A stretch of DNA of 64,000 nucleotides from Roseburia sp. 499 (lineage in GTDB: Bacteria; Bacillota; Clostridia; Lachnospirales; Lachnospiraceae), in contig NZ_CP135164.1 in the NCBI RefSeq assembly GCF_001940225.2, positions 3,038,001 to 3,102,000 on the forward strand. Direction: 5' to 3'. A program made the translations under genes and the position numbers. Positions 1 to 7,435 of this stretch are shown piece by piece. The first letter of the stretch is position 1; every line of letters begins with the position of its first letter. Under the pieces are notes generated by a model. The model was not told where the DNA came from. It searched no databases and worked only from the letters and a program-made list of their open reading frames with translations.

Positions 1-1
1 A

Positions 2-1264
2 TATTCTCTTCAAAATCTGTATCGCGCACTCTCTGTTATTGCACAGGAATCCGATTTCATACAAGAAGAGCTCTACAAGAACTCTAACTTCATACATCCA
101 AGAAATCAACGTATCCTCTATTATGACTGCACGAATTACTACTTTGAAATTGAAGAAGAAGACAGCATCAAAAAGTATGGAAAAAGCAAAGAAAACCGTC
201 CAAACCCGATTGTTACTATGGGCTTGTTTATGGATGCAGATGGCATTCCTTTAGCCTTTGACATTTTTCCTGGAAATCAGAATGAGCAGACAACATTAAA
301 ACCATTAGAGAAAAAGATTCTTCAGGATTTTAACTGCAGCGATTTTATCTTTTGTTCCGATGCGGGTCTCGGCAGTGCAGACAACCGACGTTTTAACAGC
401 ATTGGAAATCGTTCATACATCATCACACACTCTTTGAAAAAAATGAAAAAAGAGGATCGTGATATTGCCATGAATCCAACACAGTTCCGAAAAACAGGAA
501 CAACTTCATTTGTTGATCTTCGCACTTTGGATGAAACAGACGAAGAGGTCTTCAACTCTATCTATTACAAGGAAGTTCCCGTTGTTACAGGAGACATGGA
601 TGAGACCCTCATTGTCACCTACTCTCCTAAATATAAGGCATATCAGAGAAAAGTACGTGCCCGTCAGATTGAACGTGCCGAAAAGCTTATTGCCTCTCCG
701 GGTTCAAAGCGAAAAGGAAAAAATCAAAACGACCCTATGCGCTTTGTCAAAAAGACATTAGTCACTACTGATGGCGAGATTGCTGAAAATCAGGTCTATG
801 GGCTTGATGAAGATTTGATTCGAAAAGAAGAGCTATATGATGGCTTCTATGCTGTTATCACAAATCTTGAAGGAGATATCAATGAGATTATAAAGATCAA
901 CAAACAACGCTGGGAGATTGAAGAAAACTTCCGTATTATGAAGACGGAATTCGAAGCACGGCCTGTGTACGTTAGAAGAGATGACCGTATCAAGGCTCAT
1001 TTTATGACATGTTATATCAGCCTGCTTCTCTATCGTCTGCTTGAGAAAAAACTTGAATCAGACTTCACCTGCAGCCAGATATTGGAAACCTTAAGAAATA
1101 TGAATGTGACACTGTTGTCAAAAGACGGTGGATATATACCATCGTATAAACGCACAAAACTTACCGATGCTTTACACAATGCATTCGGATTTAGGACAGA
1201 CTTTGAATTCCTCTCAAAAGCTTTCATGCGAACCATCATAAAACAAACAAAACAGATTAAATAG
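2..1264 (+). CDS. IS1634-type DDE transposase, 5' truncated by window edge
   Basis: The reading frame is open from base 2, so the gene starts before the window; the first internal ATG (218) lies inside the catalytic domain and is not the true start. Visible signs of an IS1634/IS4-superfamily DDE transposase are a first Asp in YDCTNYYFE (about base 128), a second Asp in CSDAGLGSADNRRF, and the C-terminal YREK-like block RWEIEENFRIMKTEF carrying the last acidic residue. The enzyme would cut and join the element ends. The coding part seen here is undamaged, so the element may be functional, but its left end is not visible. The IS family is assigned from motif style, not from a search. Confidence 0.85.
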   Translation, partial: YSLQNLYRALSVIAQESDFIQEELYKNSNFIHPRNQRILYYDCTNYYFEIEEEDSIKKYGKSKENRPNPIVTMGLFMDADGIPLAFDIFPGNQNEQTTLKPLEKKILQDFNCSDFIFCSDAGLGSADNRRFNSIGNRSYIITHSLKKMKKEDRDIAMNPTQFRKTGTTSFVDLRTLDETDEEVFNSIYYKEVPVVTGDMDETLIVTYSPKYKAYQRKVRARQIERAEKLIASPGSKRKGKNQNDPMRFVKKTLVTTDGEIAENQVYGLDEDLIRKEELYDGFYAVITNLEGDINEIIKINKQRWEIEENFRIMKTEFEARPVYVRRDDRIKAHFMTCYISLLLYRLLEKKLESDFTCSQILETLRNMNVTLLSKDGGYIPSYKRTKLTDALHNAFGFRTDFEFLSKAFMRTIIKQTKQIK

Positions 1265-1303
1265 CATAATCAAAAAATAGCACATATCGCTACGAACAAA
1301 AAA

Positions 1304-1341
1304 ACAGCCGCAACCCTTGAAAATAGTAGGGTTGTGACTGT
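1304..1341 (+). terminator. Imperfect hairpin after the IS1634 transposase
   Basis: Arms ACAGCCGCAACCC (1304-1316) and GGGTTGTGACTGT (1329-1341) pair with one mismatch and one G-U, followed by a T-rich stretch. It may be the transposase terminator or lie near the right IS end. The left IS end is outside the window, so an inverted-repeat role cannot be tested here. Confidence 0.5.
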
Positions 1342-1459
1342 CTTATTCTTTTCCAAGTGTCAAAGATGGGATTATAACATGTTCTTTTTCTTCTTCTCAA
1401 TATTTTTCTCACTAATTAAAATTATCCTAAGAATTTCCTTGTGATTTCTTAATGTTTTC

Positions 1460-1488
1460 TTGTAAATTTTTTCCTTTGTGTGTACAAT
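1460..1488 (+). promoter_or_regulatory. Sigma-A-type promoter of cheW
   Basis: TTGTAA (1460-1465) and TACAAT (1483-1488) are separated by exactly 17 bp, about 40 bases before the cheW start. The match to the housekeeping consensus is 4/6 and 5/6. Confidence 0.5.
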
Positions 1489-1530
1489 TATACTATTATA
1501 AATAAAACTTTACCATTAAAGGAGCTTATT

Positions 1531-2028
1531 ATGGATGACAAAGAATTAACAATCAATGGTATGTTCAAATATCTTACTTTTTGGGCAAATGGAAATATTT
1601 ATGCTGTTTCCAGCATCGATGTACTGCAGCTGATTGAAATGCCCTTTATCACTCCAATTCCAGAAATGCCAGACTATGTCAAAGGAATTCTGCATTTACG
1701 CGGCGAAAATATTCCTGTTATTGACCTAGGTCTGCGTCTTCAGGAAGCTGCTGTAGAAAAAAGCAATACCGCAAGAATCGTTGTACTTTCTACTAAAGAT
1801 GGAGATTTGGGATTAATTGTAGAATCTATTGGAGAGATTATCGACTTGGCTTCTAACGATATTTCCACAATTCCCAAAATTGCAGACCCCACCGGAAAAC
1901 ATATTATTTCCAGTGTCGCACTACATAATGGAAGATTGATTCCAGTTTTAGATATTGTGACAATTCTGTCTGACGATGCACTGAAAAACATCGATTTGCA
2001 ACAGAAAAGCGATATAAAAAATCAGTAA
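1531..2028 (+). CDS. cheW: CheW-like chemotaxis coupling protein
   Basis: A 165-residue CheW-domain protein, the usual length for a stand-alone CheW, which links methyl-accepting receptors to the CheA kinase. Family features include the segments FWANGNIYAVSSIDVLQLIE, PDYVKGILHLRGENIPVIDL and GRLIPVLDI. The start at 1531 is chosen because AAAGGAG lies 6 bases upstream; an in-frame ATG at 1480 has no ribosome site and sits on the promoter. The gene is monocistronic between the IS and a shared terminator. The MCP at 10559-12646 would be a possible partner; CheA is not in the window. Confidence 0.88.
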   Translation: MDDKELTINGMFKYLTFWANGNIYAVSSIDVLQLIEMPFITPIPEMPDYVKGILHLRGENIPVIDLGLRLQEAAVEKSNTARIVVLSTKDGDLGLIVESIGEIIDLASNDISTIPKIADPTGKHIISSVALHNGRLIPVLDIVTILSDDALKNIDLQQKSDIKNQ

Positions 2029-2040
2029 TTTTCCCACAAA

Positions 2041-2080
2041 AAAAAGCTTATCAGAAATTTGCATTCTGATAAGCTTTTTT
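2041..2080. terminator. Bidirectional terminator between cheW and the DEAD-box gene
   Basis: AAAAAGCTTATCAGAA pairs with TTCTGATAAGCTTTTTT. A-run and T-run on both sides make it work on either strand, fitting the convergent genes around it. Confidence 0.85.
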
Positions 2081-2091
2081 TCATAGGTTTA

Positions 2092-3681
2092 TTATTTCTG
2101 GTTTGCTGGCTCGATGCTGATACTCTTACCTTTTATCTTAGCTCCTGCTAATGCCAAAAGCACTTCTCTTCCATATTCTCTCGGCACTTCTACAAAAGTA
2201 TATTTATCAAACATATCAATGGCTCCTACCAGTTTTCCCGGCATTCCGGATTCTCCAGCGATGGCTCCTAAAATATCTCCAGGCTTCACTTTCTGTTTCT
2301 TTCCTATATTAATGAAAAGACGAACCATTCCTTCTTCTGCTCCGGTATCTCCGAAGTCAAAATTATCCTTTTCCGAACCCTGCTCATCATTTCCACCCAT
2401 AGCCATTTTCAAAAAGGCTGCTGCAATATCCATAGCGGTATAATCTGACTCATTTACCTGGCTTTCAATCATATCAAGCATTGGTGTCAAATCCTCTTCT
2501 TCAACTATGGCAGATACCTTATCCATGATTTTTTCCAGTTTGACTTGAGCTACATCCTCCATGGTTGGAATCTTCTGAGCAAGAATCTTGGTCTTGCAGT
2601 ACCGCTGAATGTCCTTCAGTTTATATACTTCTTTTCCTTTTACAAAGGTAAAGGAACGCCCTGTTCTTCCTGCACGTCCGGTTCTTCCGATACGGTGTAC
2701 ATAATATTCGTCATCCTGCGGAACGTCAAAATTAAAAACTGCCTCTACATCATCCACATCGATTCCACGAGCTGCTACGTCTGTTGCCACCAAAATCTCT
2801 GTCTTTCCATCACGGAAATTCTTCATAACACGATCACGTTGCTGTTGCTTCATATCGCCATGAAGCCCTTCCGCAAAATAGCCTCTTCCCTGCAATGCTG
2901 TTACCAATTCCTCTACCATACGCTTGGTATTACAGAATACCAGAGAAAGCTTTGGATTGTATACATCCAAAAGTCGGCTTAGCACCTCTACTTTATCTTT
3001 TCGCTTTACATCATAGTAATACTGTTCAATATTCGGAACAGTCAGTTCCTTCTTTACCACTTTAATCGTAGTAGCATTCTTCTGATATTTTCTGGTAATA
3101 TCCATAATTGCCTTTGGCATAGTTGCCGAGAAAAGTACTACCTGACGGTCTTCCTTCAGATATCCTAACACTGTTTCAATATCTTCACGGAATCCCATGT
3201 TGAGCATTTCATCTGCTTCATCCAAAACAATCGTATTAATATAGTCACATTTAATTGTCTTTCTTCTTAAGTGATCCATAACACGACCCGGAGTTCCCAC
3301 AATAATCTGTGCTCCTCCCTTTAAGGAACGTATTTGCTTGCTGATTTCCTGACCTCCATATACCGGAAGCACTTTTACTCCATGCATATATTTCGCTAAC
3401 TTGCGAATCTCATCTGCCACTTGAACTGCCAGTTCTCTAGTAGGACACAGAACAATAGACTGTGTCTTCTTATTTTGTGGGTCTGCTTTCATTAATAAAG
3501 GGATTCCGAATGCAGCTGTCTTTCCGGTTCCTGTCTGAGCCTGACCGATTACATCGCCTCCTGCAAGCACTACAGGAATCGCCTGACTCTGAATCGGACT
3601 AGCCGCTTCAAATCCCATTTCCTGAATTCCTCTCAATATCTGAGGGGATAAATTTAATTCATCAAATCTTACTGTTTCCAT
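2092..3681 (-). CDS. DEAD-box RNA helicase, DeaD/CshA type
   Basis: A 529-residue ATP-dependent RNA helicase for ribosome assembly, RNA decay or cold adaptation. Motifs in order: Q motif near residues 5-35, Walker A AQTGTGKT (48-55), PTRELA (80-85), DEAD (154-157), SAT in FSATMP, and HRIGRTGRAGR in the second RecA domain. A C-terminal DbpA-type RNA-binding fold (about 450-527, beginning VRLFINIGKKQKVKPGDI) ends the protein. Ribosome site AAAGGA precedes the ATG. It has its own promoter and a terminator shared with cheW, so it is probably monocistronic. Whether it is the deaD, cshA or dbpA counterpart cannot be decided without a tree. Confidence 0.93.
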   Translation of the reverse strand: METVRFDELNLSPQILRGIQEMGFEAASPIQSQAIPVVLAGGDVIGQAQTGTGKTAAFGIPLLMKADPQNKKTQSIVLCPTRELAVQVADEIRKLAKYMHGVKVLPVYGGQEISKQIRSLKGGAQIIVGTPGRVMDHLRRKTIKCDYINTIVLDEADEMLNMGFREDIETVLGYLKEDRQVVLFSATMPKAIMDITRKYQKNATTIKVVKKELTVPNIEQYYYDVKRKDKVEVLSRLLDVYNPKLSLVFCNTKRMVEELVTALQGRGYFAEGLHGDMKQQQRDRVMKNFRDGKTEILVATDVAARGIDVDDVEAVFNFDVPQDDEYYVHRIGRTGRAGRTGRSFTFVKGKEVYKLKDIQRYCKTKILAQKIPTMEDVAQVKLEKIMDKVSAIVEEEDLTPMLDMIESQVNESDYTAMDIAAAFLKMAMGGNDEQGSEKDNFDFGDTGAEEGMVRLFINIGKKQKVKPGDILGAIAGESGMPGKLVGAIDMFDKYTFVEVPREYGREVLLALAGAKIKGKSISIEPANQK

Positions 3682-3720
3682 ATATTTCCTTTCATCGACT
3701 GCTTTTAAAGTCTGTTGCTT

Positions 3721-3749
3721 ATCATAACAGAGATTATCGTTATTGTCAA
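3721..3749 (-). promoter_or_regulatory. Promoter of the DEAD-box gene
   Basis: On the minus strand TTGACA (3744-3749), a 17-bp spacer and TATGAT (3721-3726) form a near-consensus sigma-A promoter about 40 bases before the start codon. Confidence 0.75.
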
Positions 3750-3791
3750 ACCACTGATTTTTTTCACAACCTTCTATTGACTTTCACCCTT

Positions 3792-3841
3792 ACAAGTAGT
3801 AGTATTTATTTATCGCAGATATAGTTTTAAATACTACTTGT
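3792..3841. repeat. Inverted repeat upstream of hemolysin III gene
   Basis: ACAAGTAGTAGTATTTA (3792-3808) is mirrored by TAAATACTACTTGT (3828-3841), with a three-base bulge in one arm. It lies between the divergent DEAD-box and hemolysin III genes and spans a possible minus-ten TATAGT, so it could be an operator or an RNA hairpin. Confidence 0.5.
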
Positions 3842-3889
3842 TATATTTTTCAAAACTTTACATATAATATTTCCAAAGGAGATGGTCAT

Positions 3890-4555
3890 ATGAAATTCAA
3901 ATTAAAAGAACCCGGAAGTTCCATTACCCATTTTATCGGTATGCTAATGGCACTATTCGCCGCAACTCCATTGCTAATACGAGCTTCCACCAATCCGGAC
4001 AAAGTTCATGTTATATCACTTGCTATTTTTATTATCAGCATGGTCCTACTATATGCAGCAAGCGCCACTTATCATGCATTGGATTTATCTGAACACACAA
4101 ATCGTATTTTACGCAAACTGGATCACATGATGATTTTTGTTTTAATTGCAGGTAGCTATACTCCGGTATGTGTTATCGTACTCGGCGGTAAATTAGGTTA
4201 TACGCTTCTTGCTTTAGTATGGGGAATTGCCCTTGTAGGAATTCTGATAAAAGGCTTTTGGATTACTTGTCCGAAATGGTTCTCTTCGGTTCTGTATATT
4301 GCAATGGGCTGGGTATGTGTACTTGCTTTTACCCAAATTATTAACTCCCTTTCCGCTCAAGCCTTTGGTTGGCTTTTAGCAGGTGGAATTATTTACACGA
4401 TTGGCGGTGTTATCTACGCATTGAAACTCCCCATTTTCAATGCCAAACATAAAAATTTCGGTTCTCATGAAATCTTTCACTTGTTTGTTATGGGCGGAAG
4501 CATTTGCCACTTCATTGTAATGTATTGTTTTGTAGCAAAAATGCCGCTGTTATAA
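3890..4555 (+). CDS. Hemolysin III / PAQR-family membrane protein
   Basis: A 221-residue protein with about seven hydrophobic helices and the HlyIII/PAQR metal-site motifs: HALDLSEH around residue 62, LDHMMIFVLIAGSYTP around 76-91, and HEIFHLFVMGGSICHF near the C terminus, together giving the conserved Ser/His/Asp set. Bacterial members (YqfA/TrhA) are linked to membrane-energy homeostasis; the haemolysin name is historical. AAAGGAG precedes the ATG. The last 6 bases overlap the convergent GIY-YIG gene. Confidence 0.9.
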   Translation: MKFKLKEPGSSITHFIGMLMALFAATPLLIRASTNPDKVHVISLAIFIISMVLLYAASATYHALDLSEHTNRILRKLDHMMIFVLIAGSYTPVCVIVLGGKLGYTLLALVWGIALVGILIKGFWITCPKWFSSVLYIAMGWVCVLAFTQIINSLSAQAFGWLLAGGIIYTIGGVIYALKLPIFNAKHKNFGSHEIFHLFVMGGSICHFIVMYCFVAKMPLL

Positions 4556-4822
4556 GTTCTCTTTTAACATTGCGGCATATTGCTGTATCAGTTCTTCTTT
4601 TTGTATTCTAGGAAGCCTTTTTATAAAGGCTTCCCTTTTCATAGCTTCTTGTTTCGTATTATGAACTTCTAAATATACCAATTTTACCGGTCGTCTGCCT
4701 CTGGTGTATTTAGCTCCTTGTCCGCTATTATGCGCTTCTAAACGTTTCTCTATATCATTTGTCCATCCTGTATACAATGTATGATCGCTACATTCCAAAA
4801 TATACGTTACATTCTGTTTCAT
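4550..4822 (-). CDS. GIY-YIG domain protein (UPF0213/YhbQ-like)
   Basis: A 90-residue single-domain GIY-YIG protein. The variant core YILECSDHTLYTGWT replaces GIY-YIG; it is followed by the usual Arg (KRLEAHN), by GAKYTRGRRPVKLVY, and by the Glu-containing segment KREAFIKRLPR. The family includes small nuclease-like proteins, but most short members have no proven role. GAAGGAAAG precedes the start. Its 3' end overlaps the convergent hemolysin III gene by 6 bases. Confidence 0.88.
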   Translation of the reverse strand: MKQNVTYILECSDHTLYTGWTNDIEKRLEAHNSGQGAKYTRGRRPVKLVYLEVHNTKQEAMKREAFIKRLPRIQKEELIQQYAAMLKENL

Positions 4823-4842
4823 GTTCTTTCCTTCTATGTAAA

Positions 4843-4861
4843 GAGACTGCCTGGCAGTCTC
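4843..4861. repeat. Short perfect hairpin in the GIY-YIG leader
   Basis: GAGACTGCC-T-GGCAGTCTC sits about 20 bases before the GIY-YIG start codon. There is no T-run, so it is not a classical terminator. The rest of 4823-5065 shows nothing else recognisable. Confidence 0.4.
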
Positions 4862-5065
4862 CTATATGCAAAGCAGCCGTCTTCGCGTACTTCACCCAAA
4901 TTAATACTGACTGTAAATAAATATACGACTGCGGATTTTCCGGTCATATTCTATTCTATGAAGTTTTTCAGGCTTCTGTGCCTGTATTGCCTTCTCTAAC
5001 ACTTTTCTTATTATAATTGGTTTCCACAAAAGTGTAAAGAAATGCTCCACAGCTTTATTGTATAT

Positions 5066-5821
5066 TTATTCCAGATACTCCATTGGGTTTACCGGTGCTC
5101 CATCCTTCAATAATTCAAAGTACAAGTTCGCACCTTCGACGGAATAATATTTTGTTGGCTCGCTTACATAACCAATGACTTCACCTGCTGCCACACTGTC
5201 TCCTGTATTCCATGCAATCTCTTTGAGCTGTCCGTATACCGCACTGTAACCATCTCCCATATCTACTGTTACAGTTGTTCCTGTTTCCGCATTATTCTCT
5301 ATAGATATTACTTTTCCAGCTGATACTGCCTCTACCGGAGCATTTATCTCTGCCTGAATGACAATTGCCGGATTATATTTATACTGATCCAATGTTGCAA
5401 AATATATGGTCTGATCCATGCTGTAATTCATAATTACATTTCCCTGCAATGGCCAACTCATATTTTCCGTATCAAAGTGAAACTCTACTTCTTGTGCAAC
5501 GGATTCTTTTTCTATCGTCGCTTCCGGTGCATCCAGAAAATCAGTACTCTGTGGAGGAATAATCCCTGACACTGCTTCTGTCTCCTGCTGTTTTTCTTCC
5601 TCTTTTTTTGCCTGCTGCTCCTTTTTCAAAGCTTCTTCTTTCTCTTTCGCTGCTTCCTGTTTTTCCATTTCTTCCTGCTCTTTTGCCAGCTTTGCTTCCT
5701 GCTTCTTATTCTGCTGAGAATAGTAGATACCAGTCATACCGAATACCGCTGCCAACATAATTACCGCTGCAATAACATACGATTTTTGCCTCAGTCCTGT
5801 CGTTGTTTTTCCATTTCTCAT
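5066..5821 (-). CDS. spoIIQ: SpoIIQ-like M23 (LytM) domain sporulation protein, probably inactive
   Basis: A 251-residue membrane protein: short cytoplasmic N terminus, one membrane helix (about 15-33), a long Glu/Lys/Gln coiled coil (about 35-82), and a C-terminal LytM/M23 fold. SpoIIQ in the forespore binds SpoIIIAH across the septum to hold the engulfing membranes and build the feeding channel. The zinc ligands of M23 enzymes appear lost: the H-x3-D segment reads YNPAIVIQ, and HxH reads NLY in GANLYFELLKDGAPVNP. This resembles the degenerate B. subtilis protein more than clostridial forms that keep zinc. It lies downstream of spoIID and has a sigma-F-like promoter. Identity rests on architecture and context. 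Confidence 0.82.
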   Translation of the reverse strand: MRNGKTTTGLRQKSYVIAAVIMLAAVFGMTGIYYSQQNKKQEAKLAKEQEEMEKQEAAKEKEEALKKEQQAKKEEEKQQETEAVSGIIPPQSTDFLDAPEATIEKESVAQEVEFHFDTENMSWPLQGNVIMNYSMDQTIYFATLDQYKYNPAIVIQAEINAPVEAVSAGKVISIENNAETGTTVTVDMGDGYSAVYGQLKEIAWNTGDSVAAGEVIGYVSEPTKYYSVEGANLYFELLKDGAPVNPMEYLE

Positions 5822-5853
5822 CCTATCACCTTCCTGTTTTTATTTTCCCTGTT

Positions 5854-5881
5854 AGTTTTGCCGGAAAATACAGGTTTATAC
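5854..5881 (-). promoter_or_regulatory. Candidate sigma-F/G forespore promoter of spoIIQ
   Basis: On the minus strand GTATA (5877-5881), a 14-bp spacer and GGCAAAACT (5854-5862) fit the forespore pattern GTATA / GGnnAnAnT at every fixed position. It is 33 bases from the start codon. Known spoIIQ genes are sigma-F dependent, which agrees. Confidence 0.6.
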
Positions 5882-5890
5882 AATAGTATG

Positions 5891-6315
5891 AAAAATTACA
5901 AATAAAATCTTTGCGAGACAAGATTGTAGTTGGGCGAAATATATTTCTCCAAGTTCGTTATCTGAGTTTTTTTGTCTTCTGCAAAGAAACTGATACAAAA
6001 AAATCCGATTTTCATATGAATCCACACTTCTAGTTCTTCTAGACAGCAGTAACAAGAATGTTCGATAAGGGTATGCCAAAAGAACTCGGACAGATACACA
6101 TTTAAAACAATGTTTCTCTGTCCTCAAACATCTTTCTGGCATACCCATTCATTCTTTTATACTGTTGTAAGAAGAACACAAAGTGTTCCACATATGAAAA
6201 TCGAATTTTTGTATTCAGTTTCTGTTGCATGAAGGAAAAAACCGAGTTTCGAATTGGAGAAATTAATATTATGCGCCCAACTACAATATAGAGAACTGCA
6301 CAATTTGTAATTTTT
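5891..6315. repeat. Giant imperfect palindrome (MITE-like or structured RNA)
   Basis: Nearly the whole spoIID-spoIIQ gap folds on itself. Matching arms, outside to inside: 5891-5903 with 6303-6315 (13 bp perfect); 5923-5936 with 6274-6287 (ATTGTAGTTGGGCG, 14 bp perfect); 5943-5957 with 6250-6263 (one base difference in length); 5985-6018 with 6191-6223 (about 34 bp, few mismatches); 6069-6078 with 6137-6146 (GGGTATGCCA, perfect); 6088-6093 with 6118-6123. The outer arm ends at the spoIID stop codon (6314-6316). This is unlike any terminator in size. No convincing gene lies inside; the short reading frames there have no ribosome site. Confidence 0.85.
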
Positions 6316-7213
6316 AATACGTTTTCAGTTCTAATCCTTTATAGTAATAATTCAAAATTTCCTTATAATCTTTTCCCTTTTTTGCCATTTCGTTTGCCCC
6401 ATATTGGCTAAGTCCCAATCCATGTCCAAGTCCTTTGGTAAGAATACGCACCTGGCCTTCCACCTCTTTTATGTAAAAACATGCAGAGTTCAAGTCCAGA
6501 TATTGCCGAAACTGCTCTCCCGACAAGGTTACTGTCCCAATCTGTACCTGTGTCACATATCCACTATCATCTCTCGCTATAATCTGGATATTTCCCGGTA
6601 TTTCGTCCGGATTCAACACCAAAGAATTATCCGCTTTCTGCAGTTTTTCTGCCAACTCTGTTTTTTCCATAAAAATAACCTTCAAATAATTAGGAGAAGA
6701 AATATCATATTCACTGTCTACGGCCCCTAAATAAGGAACATCTTCCCTTCCCAAAGTCACCTGGCCATTCCTTGTTACTCCCGCAGAGACTGCATGATAT
6801 GCCGCTTCAGCAGGTTTTCCCTGCCAAGTCAGAATCTCTCCTTTTGTCGCTGCTACCGCTTCCTCCAACACATTATACTTTTCTTCAAATCCTTTCTGTC
6901 CCCATAATTCCAATAGTTTTTGAGTATCCATAGATTCGGGTAGCTCTTTTCCCTCCTCCTGAGCCTTTACAATCATTGTCCTTGCAATAACCGTTTGCGC
7001 CTTCAGCGTTTCCGTTTCACTTTCCAGAGAAATCTGTTTTGCCACTACTCCTTTGACATATTCTTCAACATCTATTTCACTTTCCTGTGTCTGTGCCAAC
7101 GTGCTGTTTTCTGTAATGCTTGTCTCATCGCCCTGAAACAACAACGTAACAATATAAGGAATCGCAATTACTAATACACAAACGGAAAAAAACGTCTTTA
7201 TTTTTTCTTTCAT
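6314..7213 (-). CDS. spoIID: Stage II sporulation protein D, septal peptidoglycan lytic transglycosylase
   Basis: A 299-residue SpoIID/LytB-domain protein. An N-terminal helix (about 5-27) anchors it in the mother-cell membrane; SpoIID cleaves septal glycan with SpoIIP and SpoIIM to drive engulfment. The family core is visible from VEEYVKGVVAKQI through TLKAQTVIARTMIVKAQEEG to the C-terminal GHGLGLSQYGANEMAKKGKDYKEILNYYY-type segment, which is diagnostic in this family. The start at 7213 is chosen for AAAGGGG just upstream; the longer frame to 7282 lacks a ribosome site and runs over the promoter. A sigma-E-like promoter precedes it, and its stop touches the giant palindrome. Confidence 0.92.
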   Translation of the reverse strand: MKEKIKTFFSVCVLVIAIPYIVTLLFQGDETSITENSTLAQTQESEIDVEEYVKGVVAKQISLESETETLKAQTVIARTMIVKAQEEGKELPESMDTQKLLELWGQKGFEEKYNVLEEAVAATKGEILTWQGKPAEAAYHAVSAGVTRNGQVTLGREDVPYLGAVDSEYDISSPNYLKVIFMEKTELAEKLQKADNSLVLNPDEIPGNIQIIARDDSGYVTQVQIGTVTLSGEQFRQYLDLNSACFYIKEVEGQVRILTKGLGHGLGLSQYGANEMAKKGKDYKEILNYYYKGLELKTY

Positions 7214-7232
7214 AGAAATCCCCTTTCTGTGT

Positions 7233-7262
7233 AGTCTATGTGGGGTGAAAGAAAAAAATACG
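7233..7262 (-). promoter_or_regulatory. Candidate sigma-E promoter of spoIID
   Basis: On the minus strand CGTATTTT (7255-7262), 14 bp, then CATAGACT (7233-7240). The minus-ten resembles CATACAnT of mother-cell sigma-E promoters; the minus-35 is weaker. It lies about 20 bases before the start. Known spoIID genes use sigma-E. Confidence 0.4.
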
Positions 7263-7340
7263 TAAATTGACATAAGCTTCATTCTATCGTAAAATTTAGA
7301 TTGTATATATTTCTGATTTTATTCAGAAGGAGGTATCTTT

Positions 7341-7393
7341 ATGGGAATTTGGATGTAACGGCAAGGCCGTTATAAAAATGTATCGGTCTTGCC
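7341..7393 (+). promoter_or_regulatory. Leader micro-ORF MGIWM with alternative hairpins
   Basis: AAGGAGG (7328-7334) precedes a five-codon frame, MGIWM then TAA (7341-7358). Right after it, ACGGC-AAG-GCCGT (7358-7370) and the longer pairing GGCAAGGCCG (7360-7369) with CGGTCTTGCC (7384-7393) exclude each other. Short leader peptide plus competing hairpins is the layout of ribosome-stalling attenuators. The alpha/beta hydrolase gene begins 43 bases later. No signal for what it would sense is visible. Confidence 0.4.
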
Positions 7394-7435
7394 TGTGTAT
7401 ATAGTAAACAAAATTGTATAAACAGGAGGACTATT

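Noticed and set aside
2545..2982. 145-codon frame antisense to the DEAD-box gene
   Set aside because: Shadow of a strongly conserved gene, no ribosome site or recognisable domain.
5876..6148. 90- and 67-codon open frames inside the giant palindrome
   Set aside because: No ribosome site, low-quality composition, and they lie inside self-pairing DNA; more likely by-products of the palindrome.
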